From: Cynocephalus volans
Lineage: Eukaryota > Chordata > Mammalia > Dermoptera > Cynocephalidae
Assembly: GCF_027409185.1 (NCBI RefSeq)
Contig: NC_084469.1
Span: 80,945,918 to 81,009,917, forward strand
Reading direction: 5' to 3'
DNA: 64,000 bases
Part shown: piece by piece, positions 11,420 through 23,089 of the stretch
How the letters are laid out: each line of letters begins with the position of its first letter
Position numbering within the stretch: position 1 is the stretch's first letter
Translations under genes and position numbers: made by a program
The notes under the pieces: model-generated
What the model saw: the letters and a program-made list of their open reading frames with translations, nothing else
Database searches by the model: none
What the model was told of the DNA's origin: nothing

Positions 11420-13025
11420 CTTTAGGCTCTGGTCTCTCTGATGGTACAGAGGCAACTTAGAATGTGTCCCCATCTCCCTGAGACAGAGGCTCTCCATCCA
11501 CGTGTCTTGGTGGGTATCTGGTCCTGGGTGGTGTGCAGAGTCAGGCCATTTCCCATTTTGTGGTTTCCCATATGGTAAAGAGTGAAGAAGCATGAAAACA
11601 AATTTCTACCATTGTAGTACACTTCATGTAAATAGCTTTAACCAACAAATGCTTCTTACACACACAACAGTGCAACTTCGCTGTGCCATGGTAATTAGCA
11701 TATTTGTTTTTAAAAATTAACTTATAGGTCACTAAAGGCAACCTGGCCTGGCAAAGAAACACAAGGTTCAAGGTGGAGAAGTTGCTCCTTTCCATCCTGT
11801 TCCTGTGACTTGCGCATGATAGCATTTGCGGGGAAGGTCAACGACATACAGGTGAGGCTTTCGTTATGGTGAAGGGAGGACGTGTGGCCACAGCCAGGGC
11901 TGGGGAGGGGCACCGGGACGTGGTTCAGCCCTGCACCTTCACCCCATCTCCTGTGCTGGAGTTTGGGACAGCCAGAGGCTTCCTGAGAATTTCCAGCCAC
12001 CAGAAGGGGGCAGACTGTGACTTCTGAAGCTGGGACACAATGGGTCTTCGAGGAGGCAGGCAGGAGGGGGTGGAGGGGTCGGGCTGCTACCACCGCCACG
12101 ACCACCTTGGGATAAGCCGGGCCCCATAGGCTGGCCTAGCTCTCCAAAAGCTTCAGGTGTGGTCGGGCTCTGAGATTCCCACCCCAACCCCTTGTTGTGT
12201 GCCAGGTCACACAGCAGGGACAGTCAGGACAGGCTAGAGGGCTGGCAGTCTGGCTTGGGAGTGGCGGTTGGGGACTTGTCTTGAAGCTGAAGACCAGGAA
12301 CACAGTCTTTACCTGGAGTGTATATTTAACTGAGTGGCTGGAGGGGCTGGTGGAGATTTGGGGTGTGTTAAGTTCCCTGAAGCCACCCCTTGGCTGCTGC
12401 TCAGGGAAGACCTTCAAGCCTCAGAATCCTCCAGAGCCACCAAATTGCCCTGTGTGGAAGATGCAGATGCAAATCTCTGAAATGCCCTCGTGCATCCTGG
12501 CTCCGAGTGGGAGGTGCTGGGAGATGGGTGTCCTCCCGCCGAGAGACTAACTACCTGCCATGCCCCAAAACATGACCCACTGCTCCACAGCCCCCACCAT
12601 CAGTGCTGGTTGCCAGCAGGACGCTGAGGGCCTGCAGTGTGCTAGGAGCCTTCCTCGTGAGCCCAGTCCCTGCCCAAACCGAGTCTTTTATGGATCCTCT
12701 AAGCCACAAAGCAACCTGGGCCCTAGGATGGCTCAAAGAGAACTTATAAATGACACGAGCTGGACATGCAGCCACGAGAGGGTATGTGCCCAGATGAAGG
12801 CAAGCTCCAGCTTGGGCCTTTCAAGGACGTTTGATTTCCAAGGGAGAAGATAAATTTCCACAGCAGAATTAAGAAGAGCCTCACCAGCCCCAGGCTCACC
12901 CGCTGGGACAGGCTTCACTGTGTCACCTGGGACTGCAGGGGAGGTTCCAAGGCAGCTTTTCACATCCCCACTGCACATTGCTGCCCAGGCAGGTGTCCCA
13001 AAGCCAGAGTCCCTGGACCTGCGAC
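11420..13025. other. Single-copy intergenic DNA
   Basis: No recognised repeat apart from short low-complexity runs. It contains a CTCF-type motif at 12000-12013. Overlapping frames of 80-127 codons on both strands have no recognised domains. Confidence 0.4.
12000..12013 (+). promoter_or_regulatory. Candidate CTCF site, + orientation
   Basis: ccagaagggggcag fits the CTCF core pattern CCASNAGRKGGCRS at every position. It points right, towards the gene. A motif match alone does not show occupancy. Confidence 0.5.
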
Positions 13026-13029
13026 TGCT

Positions 13030-13560
13030 CGGAGTATCCTGATTCCACGTTGGCCCTTTCCCAGCACAAGTCCCACCATGTTTTCTTCCTGTTTACTTTG
13101 TCCCTAGCAAGACAAAGTCCAGGGCTTTACTGTGCCTCCAGGAGGCCTGGCCCACCTTTCCTGCCATATGGTCTCCTGTGTCCCCACCTCCTGCCTCCCA
13201 CACACTGTCAGTGCCTAGACTTCTTCCAGACCCTGGAGCCCTTGGCTCGCCTTTGGACCATCAAGCATTGCTCTGCTCTGCTCTTCCTGGACCCCCTCTC
13301 TTCTACTCTGTGTGACTGACTCCTTTTCATCCGTCAAGTGTCAGTTTAAATGTGACTTCTTCCAAGAAGCCTTCCCTGACCACTAGGACCCTCAGTCCTA
13401 TTCCCCTGCTCTTTGCTGTTATAAATGTCATCACTTGTTTCCATCACTACTAGTCACAGGCTACCTTATTCCTGAGCCCCACAGCCCAGCTCAGTGCCAG
13501 GCACATAGTAGGTGCTCAACAAACGTGTATAAGCTGAATGCAGGAAGGAAGGAATGAGAG
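13030..13560 (+). repeat. L2 LINE 3' fragment
   Basis: Sense L2 phrases are in order: 'tgtgacttcttccaagaagc', 'cttccctgaccactaggacc', and the hallmark end 'gccaggcacatagtaggtgc' then 'tcaacaaacg'. The part before 13330 is more diverged. Confidence 0.85.
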
Positions 13561-14925
13561 GCACCTATGAGCCCTAAGGTGTCTGCTCCCTCCAGGAGCA
13601 GCATTGCTGAGGGTGGGGCTTGGCTCTGAATCCGAGGGCACCCAGAGGGGCATCTGAGCTGTACCTGAGACCCTCACTTGCCTCTTGAAATGCACTTTCC
13701 ATTCCCTCCCTTGAAATGCACTTTCTTTGTTTGCCACAGATGTAGGGTCTCCTGCAGGAACTGAGCTGAGCTGACTGCCTGCAACTTCCCAACAAGGAGC
13801 AGGGAGCAGGCATGCTCCTAGTCCAGAGCCTGCCTGAGAGACCTGGCTTTGCCTCTCAGGCCCTACCCACTCCACCCTCCTTAACCCCTTCCCCCAAGCC
13901 CACCTTCCTGAGAAAGAGGAAGTCCCAGCCCCACCATTCCTCTTAACTCCCACCTCTAGCCTCTTGCTGGAAGCTCCTTGGCCAGAGGGAAAGGTGTCCC
14001 TGCTACCGGACAAGGCCTGGGTCCCTCAGTGAGGCCTTTGGACTTGGCAGGCAGCATTTGGTCCATTAATCACCACTCAGATTGGTTCTTTGAGCCACAC
14101 ACAGTGCTCAGACATGGGGGACACCAGAGGAATAAACATAGCCCCTGCTGCCCAGGTTCCAAGCTTATCCTAGCAGTTCTCATCCTTTCTTCTGTTCAGG
14201 AAAAACTTTTGAGTCCATTTTAATGGCTTGTGGGAAGGGATTAAAGGACTCAGCCAGCAAGAATGACATGTCACTGTCAGAAGTGGGTGGTAGAGACCAC
14301 TGGGAGCCCACCCTTCTCCTGTCTGCTCAAGGGGTCCTTTGGTGGCAGGACAGAGCTGCTGGAGACAAGAGTGGCTGCCGGAGCTAATGGGCAGCTGTCA
14401 CAAAAGGCAGCAGGAAAGCATCGTCCCGGTTCCTACCAGCTCCTTTGTGATCTTGGACAAACTGTTAAATCAAGGTGGCAAATCAAGTGGCCACAGGGCC
14501 AGGTAACAGCATGAACGGTCCCAGGTGTCCAATAGGGACAGCAGAAGCCACATCTCAAGGGTTGGCTACTCCAGCCCACTGGTGCCTGGCAGAAAAATGA
14601 GCTGCCAGATCTGACAATTGTTTTCAAGAAATTTTTTAAAAAATCATTTTTGACAGGGCAGTCTCTGAATTAAGCTCATGGAGAGTCCAACTGCAAGATG
14701 AGGGTGCTGTTTCCTGACTGGGGGGCTACGCACAGCCCCTCTTAATGAATCAGCTCCACCCACAGACCACATGACCCCCAGCCACAGCTGACTGGAGTCA
14801 GGGGCGGGCACCTGACCCAAGGGCAGCCAATCCTAGGCTGGCAACAGCTGATGCTGTAACTTGAGGCAAGCAGGTGCCCTGGGCTTTTCATACTCCAGGT
14901 CCTCCCAGGCGTGGCCCCTTAAATC
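13560..14925. other. Single-copy intergenic DNA
   Basis: No gene or well-defined repeat. The minus 165-codon frame (13516-14013) lacks a recognisable domain and overlaps the L2 end. A short direct repeat lies at 13684-13725. Confidence 0.4.
13684..13725. repeat. Perfect 16-base direct repeat, period 26
   Basis: cttgaaatgcactttc occurs at 13684-13699 and again at 13710-13725, with a pyrimidine-rich spacer between. Confidence 0.85.
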
Positions 14926-15095
14926 ATTCAGATCTGAGCTCAGATCTGCCTCCTTGCTGAGGCCATCTCCGATCACCCTGTTTAAAGTGCCCACCACCAT
15001 CCCAGGGAAGATTTTTTATTCTTGTTGTTCTTGGTGTATTTACTGTGCCCAGCATGGTGTTCAACACATCATAGACCCTCAAAAAATATTTGTTG
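14925..15095 (+). repeat. L2 LINE 3' fragment
   Basis: L2 phrases 'cctccttgctgaggccatct' and 'cagcatggtgttcaacacat' then 'aaaaaatatttgttgag'. Its left edge contains a perfect 20-base palindrome (14929-14948). Confidence 0.7.
14929..14948. repeat. Perfect 20-base palindrome
   Basis: cagatctgagctcagatctg equals its own complement. It lies at the left edge of an L2 fragment. Confidence 0.9.
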
Positions 15096-15099
15096 AGAG

Positions 15100-16035
15100 A
15101 ACCAGTGAATTCCCACTGAAGTCCTCCCTGGTCTCTCCACAGTCTCTCCCGTGATGTGTGCTGGCTTCAGACTCTTTCTGGCCACCAAAAGAAGTAGGTT
15201 AAGGCTGGACCTCACTGGCTGTTATGCAGAGTAAAGCAAAGACATGCCTTGGCAGCAGTGCCAAGTGCAGACGGCTCTTAGTAGCTGCTGAATACACATT
15301 TGGATGTCTTCTTTTAGGTCTTTGCTCTCTTTCATTCATTGCGCATAGCCTCCCTTGTACAGATGTTTCAGTGCGGACATTTCAGTGGCCCCAGCAGACA
15401 GATAGGAGCCCCATTAGTCATTCGGAAGACTGTCTGGGTAGTCCCAGACCCATACGCTCACCAGGAACCCAGCCTTTCTGGAACCCTATACCTGGGTCAA
15501 TTCCAGGCCTGCTCAAAAAGAGTCCAGACATGATGGTGAGTAACACACTGGAGTCTATGACTGATAAAGAGATCATTGATCAGCCGGTTCATATAATGTG
15601 TCATCCAAAAAGAAAATTGACTTTAAACATCAGATAAAATATGACAGGCGTTTTAAGACCATGTTTTACAAGCAACGTCACTGCCGAGCTGCGTTAGTGA
15701 AGTCTGCCCTAGACCCTCTTAGCGGCTCTACCATCTCTGGCTCGACATCACAGCCCCCAGATGCCCAGACTGGAGGGCGCCTGCAGGCTGCTGGCAGCTG
15801 GGGAAATGGGCCAGAGACAGTCGCACACTTGAGGGTAACTGCCACGCTCATGCTGGAACCCCTGCCAGATTGAGAGGGAGGAAGAAGGTACTGAGGCCTG
15901 ACTGGATTCTTCCCAGGGATGTGGGGCCAGTCACTCAGCTTTACTGGGACTCAGCCTTCTTTTCTCTGAAATGGGCATAGCCCTACCAACCCACAGGGAG
16001 GGATAAACAAGGTTGGGGGAGGGTTAAAACACTTC
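15100..16035. other. Intergenic DNA
   Basis: A 137-codon + frame (15224-15637) has no domain I recognise. A short MIR-like phrase occurs near 15940-15975. No gene is supported. Confidence 0.4.
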
Positions 16036-16039
16036 AAAA

Positions 16040-16275
16040 ATGGGTCTATTATTTTAAAAAGGCAAAACTCCCCCATGTGAAAAATTTCAAACCCTGCAAA
16101 AGACTAAGGTGCGTAATAAGTTTCCCTGCTGCCCTCGGATGCCTGCCCCTCCTCTGCTCTCCCCAGAGGCAACCACTCTCAGCAGCTTCCTGACCGTGTC
16201 CCTCCAGAGACGTTCCTCCCATGCACACGTGGACGCGTACACATGCTTCTGGGCTTGGCTTTTTTCATAAGAGCC
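16040..16275 (-). mobile_element. Old LINE-1-like fragment (tentative)
   Basis: Sister of the fragment at 2215-2520. 'ccagaggcaaccactctcag' and 'ttctgggcttggcttttttc' resemble antisense old L1 3' sequence. Confidence 0.4.
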
Positions 16276-17400
16276 TTACACCTTGGAGTGTTTCCATGAT
16301 GGTTTGGAGAGAGGACATCATGAGGCGGTCCTGTGCCGTGTTAGCCAATTGCCTACTGGTGGGCATCTGATTGCCCCAAGCAAAGCTGTAGCCAATATTC
16401 TGGTAGGTGTGTGCAGGTGCTCTGGAGAGTGGGAGGCAGCCTATCAATTAAGGCATTATGTCAGGGACCTGGACGAAGGGTGAGGAAAAGACTGGGACCC
16501 ATAGCCAATAGGTTCAAGATTTGGATTTGCTAACTTTATTCATGAATCTTCTTCCTCAGCACAGATCTTATTTTGTACCTATCTGTGGTGTGAGCTGGAC
16601 CATGTATACAAATGAGTCTCACAGAAGTCCAGTTCTTACTCTGGAGGAACATCTGTAAACACTCTGCCATCACCTTGAATGAAGAAACGCCTGGATTCCC
16701 AAGGCTCCACCCTGGAAGGAGAGTGGGTGGGGGCTACTGGACACTAAAGGACCGTCACTCATGTCTGAGATGCCCTGTCCTTTGGAACTTCTTGATGTCA
16801 TGGTACCTGAGGAGGGTGCGCTGTTTGTGAGGGCTCCCCCAGGGGCTCTGCCCCACCCTTCCTCTCCTTCTGAAACAAAGACTGCCCCCCAAGTTGCAGA
16901 CCTGTCCCTGTCAGCCCAGGCCAGGCAGTTTCGGGTTCTTCCCTGTGCCCCATCTCTTCTGCAGATGGCTGACAGTGAAGTATTCATCTGCTCAAAGAAG
17001 CCCTGCCTCACCCGTGGGCGTGTGGCCTCACCCCATGGGCCTGTCGTAAGAACTCCAACAGAACCCAACCCGGCGACACCATCGCCATACAAGAGCCCTC
17101 ACCGCTGAGGACTGGGAGAAAGCTGCGGAAATGTCCTAGTATGGTTTCTAACTCCCACTAAGAACCAGTGGAGGGATAAGACTAGTATTTGATGGACTCA
17201 TAGGTTGTCTGTATTATAGTCACATAATCATGCTAACTGCTGCGTTTTTTTTTTTTCTTCTACATCTATTTTCTCATTTCACCCAGGGAAGTACGTAGAA
17301 TAGTTATTATTTCCATTTGACAGAAGGAGAAGCTGAGTCTCCCAGACACTCTGTGGAGGACATGCTATTGGGTGCCAGTCCCACAGCCATTCCCAGCCCT
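16275..17400. other. Intergenic DNA
   Basis: No gene is seen. Paired frames of 115 and 140 codons on opposite strands (16670-17108) are typical of chance in moderate-GC DNA. There is a T-rich run near 17246, and a weak antisense MIR remnant near 17265-17340. Confidence 0.4.
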
Positions 17401-17404
17401 CACA

Positions 17405-17575
17405 CAGACACATACCCTTCTTTGTAAAATTATTTTTTAATTGCCATGTAATAATTATACATTTTTATGGGGTACAGGGTACTGTTTTGATATGTGCATA
17501 TAGTGGGTGATGATCAAATCAGGGTAATTAGCATATCCATCACATCCAAATTTATCATTTCTTTAGCACATACCC
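17405..17575 (-). mobile_element. LINE-1 3' end, antisense
   Basis: Strong match by eye to the antisense L1 3' end: 'ttttttaattgccatgtaat', 'ttttatggggtacagggtac', 'atcaaatcagggtaattagc', 'atttatcatttctttagcac'. Only the 3'-most part remains. Confidence 0.85.
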
Positions 17576-17896
17576 TTCCTCATCCCCAGTTTGCTTGTTC
17601 TTTTTCTTCTCAGGGACCCTTTCTTCCTCCCAGGGGAAGTGGGCCACTCCAGAGCCCAGGGGGTGATTTTTGACTGACTGATTAAGCCTGGGCATGAGAT
17701 GCAGGTCTGGCTGAGGAGAACTCTGCCTGGGACTGGTGAGGAGGTTTCCCTTGCTCTGATAAAGGACTCAGGTTAGGGAGCCTTTTGTTTTTTGACTTTG
17801 ATCATTGCTGGCTACATGTGACGTCTGGAGCTGTGGTAGCCACCTTGGAGTCATGAGGAGGGATAGCCTAAGGTACAAGTTGATGTGCTGAAGATG

Positions 17897-18340
17897 TGTA
17901 TCAGTTATCCAGGGCCTCAATAACACCATGTAACAAACAACCTCAAAGCCTCAGAGGTATTCAGCAAGAGCATTTATTGCTTGCGTGGCTGGAGTCAGCT
18001 GGTCTAGGTTGACTTATCTGATCTGTGTGTCTCTCATCCTCCAGCAGGGTCTCAGGGTAATGGCAGAGCTGCAAAGGATAAGCCCCATGGGCAAGCCCAT
18101 TCCAAGCCTCTTCCTGTGTCCAGATACTGGCATTGCATGGGTCAAAGCCAGTTGCATGGCTGAGCCGAGAGTCAAGGGGCTGGGGCTGGTGCCTCCCCTC
18201 GGGTTGTGGGTACTGCAAAGTCACATAGCAGAGGGCATGAATTGGGGGTGTGTGTGTGAAGCATGGGGCCACTGTTCTAATCCACTACAGAGAGCAGGGC
18301 AGAAAGATAAAAGGAATCTGCTTCTTGACGATGTCGTTGA
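17897..18340 (-). mobile_element. Ancient MaLR-type LTR, antisense
   Basis: Begins tgtatcagttatccagggcc, the complement of the usual MaLR LTR end. It continues with 'aagagcatttattgcttgcg' and 'ggctggagtcagctggtcta', shared in layout with 34784-35312. Solo LTR; no viral coding sequence beside it. Confidence 0.65.
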
Positions 18341-19205
18341 GTTGCTGTATTAATGAGGCCTGGGGCTGCCCTCCCTCATAGCTTGTGGTTATTCAAGAAA
18401 AAAAGAGTTCTCATTGCTTAAGCCATGTAGAGTTGGGTCTTCTGTTACTTGCAGCCCAAATCACTAACAAGCTGGAGATTACCCAGCCGGAGAGTGGTGG
18501 AGATGAAACTGTAGGTCTGAGCATCTTACAGTGCTTTTGTGCCACGGGCCTTTGCTATGTTTCAGAGGATATGACTTGACCTCTAGCTCTCGAATCCCAG
18601 ATCACAGGAATCTTTATCATGCACAGGGCCCCAGCCAGGCAGAGAATGTGGAGAGAGACACAGGCTCTGTGCTGTGGCCCAGATGGTGCATCCTGGAGCA
18701 GCTCTTGAGAAGCACTTCCCACAGCCCTGAGTGTTGTCTGAAGGGAAGGCTCAGGCCCTGAGGAGCTGGGCCAATTTCTTCTGGTGAAGAGATTACCCCA
18801 CTGGGGAAAGGAAACCATGCAATGGCTTTTGTCATAGGCTTTGAGGTTACAACATATGAAGGCAGTCTCCCCCAATATTCCCAACATTCTTATGGAATCT
18901 AGATTTCCGGAGCCATTGGGTCCATCCCACAACTCCATGCAGGTACATACTTAAACCATGCCAGCTTGATTGTCAGTCAAGGTCATGATAGCATTCCCAC
19001 CAAAGACAGTGGCTTCTCTGGGCCTCCTGTGAACAGATAACCCAGAAGTATCACAGAAGGTTCACAAACCATCATTAGTCTCTTTCCCTTCAGCCCATTC
19101 ATAGGATTTGTTTGCAAAGGGTAGATCAAATGGATTGGATTCTCCCAGTCTTTCCCCAGCTTCTGAATGGTGGAAGTGGTACCGAACAGTCACACCTTAG
19201 AAGAG
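18340..19205. other. Intergenic DNA
   Basis: No gene and no clear repeat. Frames up to 127 codons on opposite strands overlap each other (18531-18938), which argues against either being real. Confidence 0.4.
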
Positions 19206-19207
19206 AG

Positions 19208-19294
19208 TATACAGGATATTTCCAAAAGTTCATAGAAAAGTAGAATTAAAAGATAATACAAATCTTTCCATGAACTTTTGGAAGTACCCTCATA
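19208..19294. mobile_element. Palindromic MITE, second copy
   Basis: Same element as 8232-8315. It shares the centre 'tagaattaaaagataataca' apart from one base, and the right end 'catgaacttttggaagtacc'. TA lies at both edges. The left end is more diverged ('acaggatatttccaaaagtt'). Confidence 0.85.
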
Positions 19295-19824
19295 TAAGCT
19301 AGGATTAGGTCAGCTGCCTGTAATAGAAAACTCAAAATAGTAACAGTTTAAAGAAGGTAAAGCTTATCTCTTTCTTATAAAACAAGCCCAGATGTAGGCA
19401 GCCCAGGGTGGTAAGATAGCTCTACCACTGGCAGGGACCCTGGCTCCATCTCTTTTTCTGTCCCACCAACCACAGCATTGACTTTCATCCTCAAGGTCAC
19501 TGCATAGTCCAATATGGTTGCCAGAGCTCCAGCCATCATGACCAGGATCTCATGAAGATGGAAAAGCAGAAGAGCAAAGAGGGGCTTCTCCAGCTCTGTC
19601 AGTTCCCCTTAAAATCCTTCTCAGAAGTCTCACCCAACAGTTACACTCACTGGTTGGCTGCAACATAGCCTCTGGTTGCAAGGGGAGTTGAGATATATGT
19701 CTTTTATGCTGGGGAACAACATGACCCACTAAAAATCAGGGTTTGATAACTGAAAAGAGGAAAAAAGAAATGGATGTTGGGAAGAGTAAAGATCAGCCTC
19801 TGCCACAAGGAGTTCAACCTATAT
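19295..19824. other. Intergenic DNA
   Basis: No gene recognised. Phrases such as 'ataagctaggattaggtcag' and 'cttatctctttcttataaaa' suggest a worn repeat that I cannot name. Confidence 0.35.
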
Positions 19825-20065
19825 CTTAGATCAACACATATTTATTGGCACCTAGTGTATTCAAGGCACAGGCACAGGGTTAGGCTGGGGCACATAGAGA
19901 TAACTAAGACATGGTCCCTACTCTCAAGGAACCAACATTCTATTTTTTCTTTTATGGCAGCTGGCTGGTATGGGGATATGAGCCCTTGACCTTGGTATTA
20001 ACGATACTGTGCTCCAACCAACTGAGCTAACCAGCCAGCCCAAGGAGCTGACATTCTAGAGTGGA
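19825..20065 (-). repeat. L2 LINE fragment, antisense, split by a SINE
   Basis: Antisense L2: 'caacacatatttattggcac', 'cacagggttaggctggggca', 'catggtccctactctcaagg'. It resumes after the SINE with 'ggagctgacattctagagtg'. Confidence 0.85.
19925..20058 (-). mobile_element. tRNA-Ile-derived SINE, copy 2, antisense
   Basis: Antisense tRNA-Ile head near the right end (ccaactgagctaaccagcca, 20018-20037), with a T-rich tail at the left. The flanks 19925-19942 and 20041-20058 are an 18-base target duplication with several mismatches, both being L2 sequence. The copy disrupts the L2. Confidence 0.85.
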
Positions 20066-22339
20066 TGGTATAACACAGACGAAATGGCTCTCAGTTATGA
20101 ATTTGTTTGGGGGACAGTGTTTAAAAAATATAGCCATCTTTGAAACTTATAAGAATTCGCATATGATCTGGAATTTTGGCTCTTAAAACACATGAAGCTC
20201 TGGCAACATCAGGCCTGCATTATTTTCTCATGGCAGCAGTTGGCTGGAAAAGTGGCCACCTTTCTAGAAAGGCCCCTCTCCTACTCAACATAGTCGCCGC
20301 CAAGATCTGTTGCCTCATACCACCCAGGAGACCGGCATGGCCACAGTGGGCATTTAAATTTGCAACCTCTGCTCTAGAGAAGGGGACTCTTGTGGACTGC
20401 TGGACAGATTTTGGATATCTCTGTGTGGACAGCTGCTGATGCTGCCGAAACCACCCTTGGAGATGTGAATTCGCTTGAAGGAATGGCTCTGGAAATAAAT
20501 AAAAAAGTGAACCGAACCCACGTGCCTTCCAGAAATCCTGTGCTCTTCTCTATTGGAGAGACTGAAGATGTGAAAATATCCTTTTTCAACTTCTCCTTTC
20601 TTAGAGAAGGTACGTGGAGACAGGGAGGGCTGACAGAGGCTGGCATTTCTCTCTCCCTAACAGGCGACCCTGGTGTCAGGCCAAAGGCGGCCCTACCTCG
20701 CTGCTGTCTGAAGCTTCTCCAAATTCAGCAGACACCCCGGCTCCCCTCTCCGCTCACCTTGGAGCAGAGGCCCCTCATTAGCGCTCAGCACTTTCTTTGC
20801 AGACTGCCCCTGGAAACCTTTCTCCTGAGCCCAGCGCTGGCAAGATCTTGCTGGAATCACCTCCTGTCTCACTTCAGTGCTCCTGCCTGGCTGAGACAAC
20901 CCCAGAGCCCTGCTTGCCGCAGGGAGCGCTGTGGCCCATTCTGGGTGGCCTCCTCTCCTGCCCAGCCCAAGGGCGTCTTGCAGCTATAAATTGAGTAAAT
21001 TGAAAATGTTACTGAGGGTTGGAGATAAAAGAGAGAGCTGGGTGTCTCCATGAATAAAACATGGGAGGGAGGCCATTTCTTGGAAAAATAGAGAGAATAA
21101 ATTGCGGTGGATCAATTTTATCTAATTTCTTGGCTGAGCTTCTGACATGCAAATGAATGTGCTCATAATTTATGAGCGAGCTATGGAGATTAGGAGAGAG
21201 AAGGGATGCCTGGAGTTCTGGTAGAGGAAACGGGGGCGTGGGGGGGTTGCAGGGAGACATGGCCAAGGGTTTAGCAAAAGTCCACTAGGCTTTTTCTCCT
21301 TAAAACCTAAAGATTTAGAAATCCTCCCAGGGAAGGCAAAAGCCAGGGCAGGATAAATTCTAGATTCCTGGGCCTGTCTTTGGGGCCAGTTCTTCCTTCT
21401 GGTTACTCAATCTCTGTCCCAGCCACATTGCTGGCCAGCCCTGACCACAGCAAACATGGACGGGCCACCAGACCTTTGCCCAGCCTGTCTGCATCTCCCA
21501 GCACCCAATCCATCAACCAGATTCCCCCTTGATCTTTGGTTTCCAGCCTGAGTCCTGCCTGGTAGGCCCCCTCCAAACTCACCCTTCCTTCTGTGCCCCA
21601 ACACCATGTGTCTGCCCTTCTCCTTAGAGGTGGCGCATTGGCCCAATCCTGTCTACACATGTTTTCTTTGGCCTGAGCCATGACTGTAAAAAGTTTGAAT
21701 CGGTTGCCAACATTAAAAAAATTGGGGCATTGCCCATGTACTTCAGTCTAGCTTCTATTGAAAGATCAGGACATCTAGTTACACAGACTTGTGTTTCTGC
21801 TGGCAACAATTGTCTGAAACCTAAGTAGCTACTGGTCCTTCAAGTCTGCATACCCCAATTTGCCGCAGACCGTACTGTGCCCTATGGTCTCTCTGGCCGT
21901 GAAGCTGGATATCAGTTGCCATTGGTTGTTGGGTTTGCATCATTGTTTTTCCTATGGTGGAGTTCATGGGAAAGTGAAATATCTCATTTCCTCATGACTC
22001 TAACAAAATGGGAAAATGAAAGGAATAGTGAGAGCAGGTTTCAAGAGGGAGAGGTTGCATTTTTTTTTGGTGGGGGTGACACATGACCCCTGTGATAAGC
22101 ATGTGGGGATGGTGGCAATGGGGAGGGAGTGCTCTAGGCTGCATCTTCACTGCCTTCCGGGTGGAGCCCGGCAGGGTGTGAGTTTGCAGCCTCTGTCTTC
22201 TAAGTCCCCTCACTCCTTTGTCGTAGCATTCTGGCTCTCTGTTCTGACACCACAGTAACTCGGAGCTGGGGGAGCTTGGAGGAGGAGCATAAGTGGCCCA
22301 GGCCACTTGAATCCTCCCTGTGAGGCACACTTTCAGCAA
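20066..22339. other. Single-copy DNA, candidate regulatory region
   Basis: No mobile-element family is recognised over 2.2 kb, which is unusual here. A 199-codon + frame (20390-20989) has no recognised domain. An AT-rich block with octamer and homeodomain-like motifs lies at 21000-21215. Confidence 0.45.
21000..21215. promoter_or_regulatory. Candidate conserved non-coding element
   Basis: Repeat-free AT-rich block. It contains an octamer motif atgcaaat (21147-21154), then the inverted repeat gctcataatttatgagc (21161-21177), with further TAAT-type cores around it. This is the look of a developmental enhancer; conservation is not tested here. Confidence 0.4.
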
Positions 22340-22734
22340 GAGCCTGTTGTGGACTGACTGTGTCCCCCTAAAATTCATATGTTGAAGCCCTAATCCCCAA
22401 TGGGATGGTATTTGGAGATGGGATCTTTGGACGGTAATCAGGTTGAGGTGAGGTCATGAGGGTGGGACCTTCTTGATGGGCTAAGTGCCCTTCATGGGCA
22501 CTTCCACAGAAGAAGAGGAAGAGACACCAGAGCCTCCTCCCTGTACCATGTGAAAACACAGGGAGAAGGTGGCCATCTGCCAACTAGGAAAAGAGCCCTC
22601 ACCAGAACCCAACCATGCTGGCTCCCTGATCTCAGACTTCCCAGCCTCCAGTGAGAAATAAAAGTCTGTTGTTTAAGCAGCCACCGAGTGTATGGTATTT
22701 TGTTATAGCAGCCCGAGCTGCCTAAGATAGAGCC
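22340..22734 (+). mobile_element. Solo ERVL/MaLR-type LTR with 5-base duplication
   Basis: The LTR runs from tgttgtggactgactgtgtc (22345) to 'gagctgcctaagata' (22729). Both sides carry gagcc (22340-22344 and 22730-22734), the 5-base duplication expected of ERVL-class insertions. It contains an AATAAA signal near 22657. No internal viral genes remain. Confidence 0.8.
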
Positions 22735-22870
22735 TATGAGGTAGACCCTACTCCCATTTTACAGATGGGGAAACTGAGGCACAGAAACTTTGATAACTTG
22801 TGCAATACAAGTGATTAACTGGAAGAGACTGGATTTGAACCCGGGGCTAACTGACTCCAAAGCTCAGCTT
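22735..22870 (-). repeat. MIR SINE, antisense
   Basis: 'tatgaggtagaccctactcc', 'cagatggggaaactgaggca' and 'ctggatttgaacccggggct' are the antisense MIR core. It lies immediately beside the LTR. Confidence 0.9.
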
Positions 22871-23089
22871 CATTAATGCTCTTTGGCCCTCTCTGATTAT
22901 GTCCTTCTTGGTCTTCCAGGATAATGAGCCTTGTAGATGACCCTGCAATTCCATTTCCTTACACACATTGTCTAAAACCTTGGACAGGCAATAGCTGCAT
23001 TCAGGCCACCATATCGTCTTCACCATGACACTCCCTTCTGTCACTCAACCCCATTAAAACACAGGGGCTGTGAGCTCAAAGCCCTGCAA

